This document shows positions 1-12,000 of a DNA stretch of 64,000 nucleotides, piece by piece. Source of the stretch: Chaunax sp. Z400 (taxonomy: Eukaryota > Chordata > Actinopteri > Lophiiformes > Chaunacidae); NCBI GenBank assembly GCA_037577475.1, contig CM075183.1:14218971-14282970 (forward strand). The letters are read 5' to 3'. The notes under the pieces are model-generated. The model was not told the origin of the DNA, searched no databases, and saw only the letters and a program-made list of their open reading frames with translations. How positions within the stretch are numbered: position 1 is the stretch's first letter; each line of letters starts with the position of its first letter. Position numbers and translations under genes: made by a program.

Positions 1-624
1 CCTCTTTCTTATTTCTAAAGAATACCATCAGAAGAATTTGTCAGAGCCCCATCGCCAATCTTCCCACTAATGGGCTACAAAAGCCTTGATTCATTAGGGA
101 GTGTTTCATGTGACTTTATTGGGTGTTAAAGGGAGCCCTCCGCCCCCATTGTTTGCTTTGAAATCTATTTTTTGCAAGGGTGAGAACAGAGAACTGGCTG
201 TGCAGGAAACGTGGGACAGAGAAACAAGGGACTCACTCACCCAAAACCTTCTCAATATGTTGCTTAAATTCAATATTTATTTTTGAATTCTTTGTGTTTT
301 CTTGTTGATATTTTTACATGATATATGAAAGCAATAAAAGCAGGAAATACCACTGTATATTAATAACAGTTACAAAACTATGGACCACTGTAGGATAAGT
401 TCAGATATCAAGTGCTGCTATTATGGCGTTGATTTAACCCAGCCCTCATTTGTTCTGATTTTCAAATCAATGCTAGTTCATTCCCTCAGACCTTAATCTA
501 TACACAGATGGACTAACTGATGCCACCAGCAAGTCAATCACTGACCTGCTCACTTAATGTAGCATTGATGTCAATGAGTAATTGTTGTATTCATATGTGT
601 GTGTGTGTGTGTGTGTGGACATAG
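1..624 (+). other. usp53: usp53 intron (3' part)
   Basis: No exon of the upstream USP domain could be found here in any frame, so this is the end of an intron that begins outside the window. A TG repeat (596-616) lies immediately before the acceptor of exon A. Nothing else is visible. Confidence 0.75.
596..616. repeat. (TG)n tract at the 3' splice site
   Basis: About 21 bp of TG repeat ends 8 bases before the exon A boundary, in the position normally taken by the polypyrimidine tract. Confidence 0.95.
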
Positions 625-774
625 CTCTTCTACAAAGTGACAGATGAGCATGCCAAGAAGGGAGAGCTGCAGCTCGTGGGGATGATCTGCTACACCAGCC
701 GCCACTACTGTGCCTTCGCTTTCCACACCAAGTCCTCCAAATGGGTGTTCTTCGATGATGCCGCGGTGAAAGAG
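625..774 (+). CDS. usp53: usp53 exon A: end of the USP catalytic domain (His box)
   Basis: 150 nt, phase 0 at both ends, starting [12 protein letters not shown] and ending FFDDAAVKE. The acceptor is gacatag and the donor GAG|gtgcga. It carries the family His box: [17 protein letters not shown], with the candidate catalytic His at 703-705, followed by [10 protein letters not shown], which holds the usual Asp/Asn position at 754-759. The upstream polypyrimidine tract is replaced by a TG repeat (596-616). Skipping this exon would keep the reading frame but remove the His box. Confidence 0.93.
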
Positions 775-3700
775 GTGCGAATGATCTCATAGAACTGCGA
801 ATAACTATTTTCCTAAAAACGTGCTGTTATGAGTTGATAAAACAAAGAGTAAGAGTTTATCAACAGTCTGCTATCCCTACTACAAAGTCTCTTTATTGGC
901 CCAATACAGGCCACATCTATCTATCTATTGTTTCATGAGCTTCAGGGATGATGATTCTTTATGACACTAAAGAGTCGGCTAACCCTGCCAACCCCTAACC
1001 AGACCTCCACTGCTGAAGAGGTTTTTTTGTGTTTGTGTTTTTGTTTTTGCAGGCTAGTGCTTTTCTTCTAGCCTTTCCTTTACTCTAATTATTGGTTTTA
1101 CTTACTCGTGGTGAACACTGATGAACATGCGTTTTGTCCCGCATCTTCATCTTCTTTTATCGGGGACCGTGGTGAGGTGCTGACTGGCACCCGTGTCAAT
1201 CCATCAGCAGCTTGTGCTGTGTGTGTAGCCCCATCCACACCACCCACCCCCCATGACTGAGATGGAGCTACAGTGCTCAGCAGTGCCTGCAAAAAGTCCA
1301 TACCTGGGTCAAAACTTTAGCAAAATTTCTGTGTTTCCTCAGTGCAAGGCTATAAATGAGGACTGTGGTTTTTCAGTGCATGAGCAAATCTTTGCTTTCG
1401 CTGGATGACATTCTTTCTTTTCCTCATCTCTCTTGCTCTCCTCCACCGCCTCCCCCCTCTTTGTCATTTGCTTAATTAAGAAGCACAGAAGCATCTGTTA
1501 GCCTGCAGCCTTTGTTGTGCCTATGTGGCTAGACATGCACCTTACACAGCTTAGGTAATTTGTTTGTGCAGTTTGACCTCAATGTGTTATATTTATTCAC
1601 ATATTAGGCAGAGGTGAGGTTTTGTTTTAAAGTTGTTTGTGGATTCTCTTGAAAGCTTCCACATTATTTTGTATTTGGCTAAGATTGACTTGGGTTGTGA
1701 CCTTCTGGTGATGCCTCTAAAATTAGGTATTAGTGGAAAGTGTTCAGTTTGTAATAAGTTGAAATACTTCATATCGGATCACAGTTGTACAACGGAAGTT
1801 TTTTGATACGTCTTTGTAAAATGAAAACAGATGGGCTCACAAGAAACCAAATTATCCCGTTATGTGCACAATCTGTCTGCTGTTCTAAATTGAATTGTAC
1901 CAGGGTTGCTTAAATCATAAACACTTTAAACCTGCTTTGATATCCTAAAATTGATTGCTCCCCCAGGAAAGCATGTAGATGAGATTATTTTCACACAAAA
2001 GAATACTGTTAATTATTTACCGGTATATTAACATCAATAAATGTGCAGAATTTCTTTTGTCAAATGTGCCTAAAATTTGCAATCAGTGCTTTGACCAGCT
2101 TCTCTGTGTCTTTTGTGGCAGATTGGCTCCAGGTGGAAAGACGTGCTCAGCAAATGTATCAAAGAGCAGTTCCAGCCTCTCCTCCTTTTTTACTCTAACC
2201 CTGACGGCAGTGCTATCGCCGCAGACAATGCCTCAAGACAGAACAGTGGCCAGTCTCACTACAAGAACCCCGTCATTGGAGAAGCACAGGGTATGCTCAA
2301 ATATGAATTGTTAAAAAAAATCAGCCTTGGTTCTGTATTTGTGTATGTTAACTATTTTTGATATGCCAACTCTTCCTGGAATGTGGACCCGAATCATAAA
2401 AAACATCAACTATGTCACTGAAAATGTTCTGTTGGCAACATAGTTGAATTGTATTTGATGAGATGAGATGTTGATTTAGTGTCCCTATATGGAAATTACA
2501 ACATCAAGCTCCTTTGAGATACCTTTACCTCAGTTGTCGAGTATTATGTGTTTTTTTTTACACACCATATTCCCCTCCCAATTAACTTAAATGATATTGT
2601 CATACTGTTAGAAGAAACCCATTAATGTAAAGCTGATGTGTGCAGCAACCTATTTTACTCTTTATATTCATAAAAATATGCAGCATTTTTGGCAAATTCT
2701 AGTAAATAAATCAAAGTAAACAAATAAATTGTGGAAATGGCAGCAGGTTTAGAATTTGGTATTTTTAAAAAAACAAACATTTGCCATGTTGGTGTTTTTT
2801 TTCAAGTAGCTTTTTTCTCCCACAGCACAGATTTAATTAACTGTAAATAAAAAAATGTGGTTACTTGCATATCATTTTTTATTGTAAAACTAATTTAGAG
2901 AAACGCCAAAAAAGAAGAAAACAACTCTTTACAGGGCAGGAAAAATCCCAGATGATACTAGTTGCCTTTGCAGGCAGTAATGAAAATTTGTTGATGACGG
3001 CTGAAAATCTCTGCTGTCTGGATTATATATCTGTGGATTTGTTTGGTTGGTGAGGTTTTTATCCCCTTTAAAGATCCTCCTCCCAACTCTCCACGCTGGC
3101 CGTGCCCCAGGTTCAAGCTGTGGCAGCCACTCTCTGCCCATCACAGCTGACAGGGTGACGGACCAAACTTGGCGATCCTACAAAAACAGAGGAAAACATT
3201 GTGTGGATTTTATGATTTAACTTGCGTTTTCCTAGTTTCAGGTGGATTCTGTTTATGTCTTCACATTAAATTAATCTTTTATGACCATAGCTTGAAAATT
3301 TAAATTGTGTTTGTTTCCTTTTTCTCCACTACAGTTCTTGAGTCTCCAGTTTTAGCCCCTAAGAAGATGGACCTCACCAGAGAGAATCTTAATGCTCTAT
3401 TAGGTCATGGCTCTTTCAAACAGAAGACCCCTTCTACCCTCAGCAGGGGCACCAATCAAACCAGTGGAGGACCAGTACCAGGTAAAAGAGGGAATATGGA
3501 GGGACTGAATATAATCCAGTGAGCATATATATATAAAAAAAATGGATTATCTGAATGACAAAAAAACCACCAATCTAAACAAAACTATGCTTCAAATGCA
3601 CAGTGTGTACTTTTGGGTTCCAGAGGGAAAAACATATAAGAGGAGAGAGTTCTGACAGCTTAATTTAGAAATATTTCTGTCCACATGGTGACGGTCAGGC

Positions 3701-6048
3701 TTAGCCAGCAGAGTAATAGATAATCAAATGTCTTTGCTGTTAAACTAAAGCTGGCCATGTTTGTAATACGGAAGGGATTAAGGACCCTTGTTGAGGATAG
3801 TGGCCACATTCTGCCAATTTTGCATGTACGTAAATGCAATAGGGAGAAGAATATAAATTGAAAAGAAGAGATTTGTTAAAGTAAGCAAATGTCCTGACTA
3901 GAAGACAAAGCTTCTGCTTTGATATTATTGCACATCCCATTGTTTGTGATGTGACTGTGTAAAGATTTGTAGCTCTTTGAGATCCGTGTGTCATTGTTTG
4001 CTCTGGCTTGAAAGGTCATCGCTTGAGCTGTGGTCACCATCAGTAAAATAACATTCCGGTGGTTGCTTTTAACCTCTAGAAGCACCAAAAATTTGAAGCC
4101 AGATTTTTAAGCTCTGATTCAACATATTGTGGAAACATTCAGTTGTTTTTCTGGTGTTGAGGAGAGTATTTAATCCCAAACATGTATTCTCTTATCACAT
4201 TTCTTTACAGTGACTCCTGTTGACAGCTAATACAACCACTCTATAACCATGTTTTCCAGTGCAATGACTAATCACTGCATTTCAAAGTGAATATCTGCCC
4301 GAGACGGCAGAAATGCCTCTGCAGAGCCCTGTTTCCACCCTGCTGCCTTTGCCCTCATGTAGCAAAAAATTTGACCAACATTGGTGCAGTGATGTGCTGT
4401 AAATGTAAAGTTCACCTCCGTCTACACACTTAGCAAGCGGTCAGAAAGAGGTGACAAGGAAAAAGACAATGTGACAATAGATATCTGTATGTACCCTAAG
4501 ATAAAAATACTTTAAATGGTGTCTGCAGTCAGCATTAACTATATATGGTAGTAGCTGACATCTCCTGTTTCGTAGTGAAAATCGACACCAGTGATCCCAA
4601 GAGTCGCCTCAGGGACATTTCGCGAGAAATCACCCAGAGGCCAGGAGAGGTGCGGGGGATGCATCCATCCAGAAGAGAGCCTGACAGAAGCGGTCAACGG
4701 AGGCCAGAGTCCCGCTACAGAGGTTGGTCGCAGATCGGTAGTGTGTGAATGTCGTGATGTGCCCATCAACACATGAGCACACACATGAGAATTACCAGGT
4801 TTTAAGACACAAAAAGCTCACCATTTCACATCCCCATCCCTTATGGGGTTGGGAGCAATGTCTCAGAAAGCAGATTAAGTACTGACGTCTGTTGGAGTTT
4901 GTCTTCGTCCCACTCTTGCAAAGAAACTATAAACTATAACTAAGCACTTCCAACAAAGTCGTGATATTGTGTTATTTAATTAGAGGATGATGTCTTAAAA
5001 AAGTTAGATTCATATTCCTATAACAATTTTTTTTTTCATGCGTCCTCCACTTGCCTCAACAATTGCGTGTTAGTTCTAATTAACAGGGTTACCGGTCTAC
5101 TCCTTTAATACTCTTTTTAATTCATCACCGTTTTGGATGAAATATCGGTGAATGGATTATGGAGAATGGTAACATGCTTCAAAATCCGCCACGTCAACAG
5201 CAGTGACCTGTGTTAGCAGCAGGCTCGCGTCCCATTATGATTGAATGCGGTAGCCTAAAGCGGCGCATCGTTGCCGTGATGAATGGCAAGGATGGCGGTG
5301 ATACTGCAGGTAATTTAGGTAGTAAGAATTTACTGCTGTACTGCTCATTGCCCAGACTAGCACTTTGTTAAAAACTACATCATTTACTGGACTGGAAGAA
5401 TAAGAATAAGCTCCAGAAAAGCTTAAGCAATGTTGTTGCACATACTGGACTATGGGATAACCCATAACCCTTTGACTGCATTGATGTAGACATATTACCA
5501 TTATTCACAGCCTTGAAACATACTGGTATCATAAAAATGAGCAAACACAAAGAGAGCAATGTTCAAAGTGATTTAACACTGGTACACAGTCAGCAAAATC
5601 CAAAGCAATATGGACTCTAAATAGTATAATAGTTAAATGGTTGATAATTAAATGGTTGCAGTGTAGATAAATAATAATGTGGGTGCATGTATAGTTTGAC
5701 ACGAATGGACCAGGAAGGATGTCTAGCTATATATTTTGAAAGTAGCCATTATGGCTGGAAGTGTCCTTGAAAGAGCAGATGCACATCCGTGACATCGTGT
5801 GCTGATGTGCTATGTGCTGACGTGTTTTTTGCATTTGGAAAACTTCCATGACTGCTCATACTTTACACACAAAAATACATCCAACACCAACGTGCTGCTA
5901 CCTCTTGTCAGCAGCATTTCCATGAATGTCAGTACGTGATCTGGCATGGCTCTCTACACTCCATGGATGAAAATCAGCTCCTGCTGTCCATAATTTACAC
6001 CTTCCTGTCATCCGCAGACATAAATGACAATAACCCTGTTGTAGTCAC

Positions 6049-6098
<50 letters not shown>

Positions 6099-9000
6099 CC
6101 TCACCCCCGTCCCCTCTCTCACTTTCTGCCAAACCTGTATCAGGCTTTAGTACAGCTTTGTGTCTCGGTATCAGCAAAATTATATTTTTGGCATCAGGTG
6201 CAGCAGGATATTTAATAAAAAAAACAAAAAAAAGACAATACTCTGGTTGTATACTAGACTCTTTAAACTAAAGATGTTTAATTTCTACCAAATTTCATGC
6301 ATTTATTGTTATAATTTTGTTTAAAAATTTGGTGCTTTTGAGGTGAGAAAAATGTAATATACTCAATGTAAGTCACTGTTTCTTTACTGAAAATATATTT
6401 GAGGGTTAATGGATTTTGAATGGTAAAATTCAGTTGAAACAAGTGTTATGTTCTTGAATTATTGATTTAAAGCATCAAAATCAGTAAGTAGTTTGCTCTT
6501 CTCATTGGTCAAACCTCCAAAGCCTCCTTTTTTCTTTTTCAAATCAGATCCAGTTCAGGACAGGACCTACTCCCGATCCGTTTCCCCTCCAGAGAATGGT
6601 TTCAAACAACTCCTGGAAACTCGAGTGTACAGCAGCCAAGGGAAAGGTCCCACTCGTACTGAACGGACACCCCACCTCGGTGGACGGTCACCTCGTGAGC
6701 CCCCTCGCTCACACTCAAGGCTCCAAGTGTTGCCCAACGTGCCAAGTAACAGCAGCGATCAACACAGCTGGAGAATAGATCAGCTCTCCAACGGATATGA
6801 TACTGACAGCAGCCAAGACTCCAGAGAGCGTCCTGGAAGGGGAGGAATCACCCGCAGCAGGCCCAACCGCCCATGGAAGCCCATGCGGGAGGCTTTAAAT
6901 GTGGACAGTGTCTTAAGTGGCAGTAGTAGTGGTGGTTATTCAGCAAGTCAAGATCGGAGGCAGCACAGCCCACGGAGAAGACCCAGTAGTCAGTCACCCT
7001 CCCGTGACCGTGAGCGAGACAGAGATGTTCCGTGGGGAGGCAGAGAAGAACGCAAACCCAAGAGCTTAATGACCATCTATGAGGATGAGCAGAGGCATGA
7101 AATTGCCGGCAGCTGGACCTCACTGGACTCAGAAAGCCGCGGTGGCTACAGTGACAAGGACCGGTCAAAGATCTCAGCAACTCGAAAAGTGCGGACTGAT
7201 AACTGGAAGATCCAGCGAACTGAATCTGGATATGAAAGTAGCGACAGACTAAGCAATAGCTCTGCAAATCTTGACTCGCCTGTGGTTGAGAATCTGCGAC
7301 CCATACCCGAGCTGCACCTGACAAGGTAAAGTATCCAAAGCACACACGATTTAACAATTATAAAATACAAGTTAACATTTATGCGAAATACTGGCACTGC
7401 AAAGCATGACAGAAATGGGCATTACACAATTTTTGTGTGTGATTCCAGCATCAAAACCCTGCTTTGTCATCACATGCTGCTGTTCATTTAAGGGGCTTTG
7501 TCTCTAAGGTGCTGCCATTTCTAAAAGACTAAACTGTACAAATAAACTGTTGTTGCAAGACCCGTCCAACATAAATTCACACAAGGCAGACTTTTGATGT
7601 TGGGCCGTCATTGGTTGGCTGTGTAGTAAATGGTCTTAAATGGAGATAATAATCTCAACTGTTGTCGTTATTTTGGTAACATGTCTGTGACTGGGTTAAG
7701 GTCTGAATGCACTAAAATGTATGACATTTGTAATAGTATTATTATTATTTCACTTAATTGTGTTTATTACAACATCTCTATACATGTGATAACAGCTACA
7801 AAGCATAGCACTGATGAAAAGGAAACCATGCATAGTAAATATCAATAACAACAAATGAAAAGATAGATGTATTTAGATTATGGCCATGAGGGGTTGTTCC
7901 CCTTTTTTTGTTTAAAGCATGGATCCTTCTTAGCACTTTAATTGTTTGGTGAAAGTTCAAGTTGTGGAATGTCTCATGGAAATCCACAATGCATGAATAA
8001 TTGAATTTGTTTTGGATTTTAGGGATCATTTCCCTGCGAGAAGAGGCAATGATGTGAAGTCTGACATTTTGCACTCCACGTTTTCCACTGGTAAGCAGCT
8101 CTTTCACACTTCACATGATTTCTTATTTTGTCACATGAATGTCTCCGCTGTAGCAACAGATACAGTAGATGTTTCATCAAAATCAGCACATGATGATTTA
8201 AAACAACACGCCATTATTTCAGAATTCACACATAAAATCCAGAGGAAGTATAGATTTTCAGCCTAACATAATGGAAATAAATTAAAGTCTTTGACAAAGG
8301 CTTGGCCCAGATATTAAAGAAATTTCCTCTGCCCAAGAGACTTCCGTGTGTTGTAAGTATCTGAAACATTAAGATAGTACAAAGCAATTTCCTTTGTAGC
8401 GGTTGTGTTAAAGTCACAACCCGATTAAAGGGATACTGTATGGAAATAAGTACATGCTGGTTCCTCACCGACTACCCTTGACCTTCTTTCCTGAGGAAAG
8501 TTTATGTAACATGTAGAGAAATGTACAGAGGCTAAAAGGGAAACATCATCCGAAATAGAAAACCAGTACAGCATTGGATCTTGGAGTGTGTCTCCATGCT
8601 AACGATAGACGTTGCTGGAATAATATATGTTTTCTGGTCGTACATTTTTGTGTAATCCTGCTAAAAAAAACACCCATACAAACAGACAAACCAACACCGG
8701 CAAAAGCATTACCTCCCTGGCAGAGGTAAGGTTTGGCAGAGTCAACCCTAACTGTGACACCGTAATGCTCGGCAGAAACACATTTCTGGCCCTTGTTCAA
8801 CACCATGCCTCAGGAACAGAAGGGGCGATTGTGACAGTATTTCACATTTGGTCGCATACTTAATTGATGACATTAATCTTGGGTGCCCACCTTGGCTGTT
8901 AATCACGTCATCTTGCTTCAGCAAGTACAACGTTTGGATCCACAGGGATACATCATTTGGTAAGGAAGTCAGTTTTGGCCCAACTGCTGTTAAAGAAGTC

Positions 9001-12000
9001 ATGAAAATAAAATATGATGCGCCTCAAATATAAGTCCTGTTGCCAAGTTACAATAATGACTATTGTTTTTATCTTCAAGACAAAATGAAGAGAATTTATA
9101 AGACAGGAATAGTTCTCAGGGGGTTTGTTGCCCGGACACCCATCACATTCTTTATTTAGTGCACACCTTGTGATACACAATATTACGAAAGACAAAATAT
9201 CTCCTAAGTTAACAAATGCCTTGAAAAATGCCTCACTAATTCCATCGGAAGGAATAAACCGAGTTAATCCTCATAAAGAGGGGCAGAAGAGTGAGCTTCT
9301 AGGGGCCACCCAGCTGTGCCCAGCCTAACAGAAAATGCCGAAAATGCCATGACTGGGCCTGTCAGAGGGTGGTATTCAAACACAAGGCAATGAAAATGCC
9401 AGTTTGTCGCACTGAAATTGTTTCAAGGTTTCAAAATAATTTGAAAAAAAATGCAACTTAGAAACAGCAGCTACAGCAGAAACACATCTGTGGCAGGAAT
9501 GGATATATCTTCACTGCTTTAACATCCACTCTTATATATACTTTTTACATTCCTGTCTAGTATTAAAGATCATCCATATATCATAAAATCCGTGTTCTTA
9601 TTTGATGATAAAAACTCTAAAAGTGTATGCAGAGTGTCCCCTACTGCATTTAACGAGATATGACAGTGTCTACAGCTCACAAACTAAAACCAGGCACTTT
9701 AAGTTGCCTGTAAATATCACAATACTTATTGTTGTATTTGAAAAGGATCCAGGCTGTATTTTAAGCTAGTTTAGATGAAATTAAATTAATGATTAAACAG
9801 AAACCCTGGCTAAAAATCACTGATAGGGCCTGAGTTTCAGAGGAGGCTGTGCAGATTCCCTTCTTAGTCACTTACAACAACCCTTTGTCCTTGTGAATAA
9901 ATCACACTGAGCTCCTTGATATAAAATGATAGCAGAATATAGTTACAACCTAGTTATAACAGTGTGAAAGGTCACAGCTGTCAGTAGATGGGCGCACTTC
10001 ATCCTGCTATTTTTACAGTAAGTCAGGCCTTTACTCAGTGTGTCCTAATTGGTTCCAGTGGCTCTTGAAAATGTCATCAAGAGCCCATGTCGAAGAGTTA
10101 TGTGATTAACTGAGTGTCGTTTGTGTGAGATATATATTGTGCTAGGACAGTGTCGCTCGCTGCTTATGAAGCAAAGTTCAGGAAAAAGATTTTTTTTTAA
10201 AGGCCTCATGATGAATTTGATCCCTTATCCACTGAAATGGATTTGGTATCCTTTGTGTCTGCAGTGAATGTGTGTCCTTGGGTTGGCATGTTGAGAGCTG
10301 TAATGCTACTTTGCTTTACCCATCTTTTGATATGATTCAACAAGCCAGTGACTGATGTGATAACCAGAGTTAATGCCATGGCATCAGCTTTTATGTTTGC
10401 TGTTGCGTCGTACGTCACGCCTCTTAACATTGCGCCGGCATACACTGTGAACGCACACACCGAGGTGGCGTTGTGACGCCTTGGTGTGGGCCAGTTTAAA
10501 CGCACTGAAGGGGTCACAGAGAAGGGAAAGTGGCTTGTTCTTTCTGGAGATCAGTCTGACCCTGAACCTGAAGAACTGATTGATTTGGTTGGACTCATTG
10601 TGATTTTTTTTTGACAGCTGAAAATCCTTTTCATCTCAAGGAGTAACAGTTTCACCACACAACCACACAATTGTGTTGTGATACCGTTGTTGCTATCCTG
10701 CTTTCTCCTTCGAGCTTTCTCTTGGCAACGGTGTCCGTGACCATAAAGATAAGGGGCTTTTCTCAGGAGGAAGCATTGTGAACGGCATCCCTTCATGAAA
10801 ATGATATTGTTACAGTCAAAATCAAAGACTTAAGATTTGATTTGACAGTTGCTTGCCAACATTGCAGATCAGCGTCACGAAATTGTGAATTGCCACATGG
10901 ACTTAGCGGCTTAAAAATGCAATAGTGTTGTGGAGGGGATCTGGAGTCTGGAGTCCGACCCCGTCGTAATTGCATGCCAGCACAAAGGATTTAACCACTA
11001 ATGCTTTGAGAGAGCACATGAAAAAAAAAGAGGGTTTGCTGACGCATCACAGATGGTCCTCAGCTACTCACTCTCTTCCTTGTCCTGTTAGTCAGCTGTT
11101 GTCTGTAAATCTCATCCACCCTGCTAACTTGGCTAAGCCGTTCACCAACCCCTGCCCAGGGACCTGTCTCTGAACATGTGCTCTTGCTGACTTAATAGAG
11201 GAAATCAGTAATTATCACAAAATCACAGCAGCATAATTAACAGACATCATACGATGACCTGATTGACCTTAATAGCTTTGTAGAATTTTCCTTGCTTTCA
11301 TTAGTTTTGGTACGTTTTTGTGAAACATCTAAATCTGCCGGCACATTCACGGTCTTTATTGTTTCATTAGTACTGTTAGCTCAAAGCTAACAGCCCCTGA
11401 TATGAACCCAAATCCCCTCTGAGGGGTCACGTTCTTTGCCTGGATCAGACAGACAGACTGGTACGCAGGGGGCCTGAGGGTGCTTTGCCAGACTAGCTGC
11501 TATGAAACTTCCCCTCCCAGCACCAGGCAAAGGGCCTCACCATGACCCCTGTTAGATAACATGTCTTTGGTGGAGAGATGCAGGAAAAACAAATGTTGTA
11601 GCCAACTTCAAATGGAAACCATCAACAGATGTTACCTACCTCTTCTTTTTGAACATCTGGTAGTGATAATTACACTTCACAAACACACTTTATAAAATAT
11701 TTTGTTTTGATAGAAATGTTCACGAAGCTTTATTGTTGTCTAGGTGAACAAGGAAGAAAATCTCCTGATCTGCAAGACAAGATCATGCTCTCTGGCCATG
11801 TGATACAAAGGTAAAAAAATGTCTTAAAATGAACACTCCAGCAGTGATTAGTTGCTTTGGCCCAAGGACATATCTAATCCTGAACCTTGTGTCTTTGCCC
11901 TGCAACAGAAGAAGCGCCTTCCGATACACTCCCGGGATCTTGGAGAATAACGACGATCTGGACAGCGAAAAAGAGGAAAATGTCGATGGCAGCCCCGTCA

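Noticed and set aside
1021..1054. Pyrimidine-rich acceptor-like sequence (tttttgtttttgcag) in intron A-B
   Set aside because: The following sequence has no USP53-like frame that would join exon A to exon B in phase.
6848..7357. 169-codon minus-strand frame opposite usp53 exon E
   Set aside because: It is the antisense shadow of a strongly supported USP53 exon and its product has no domain.
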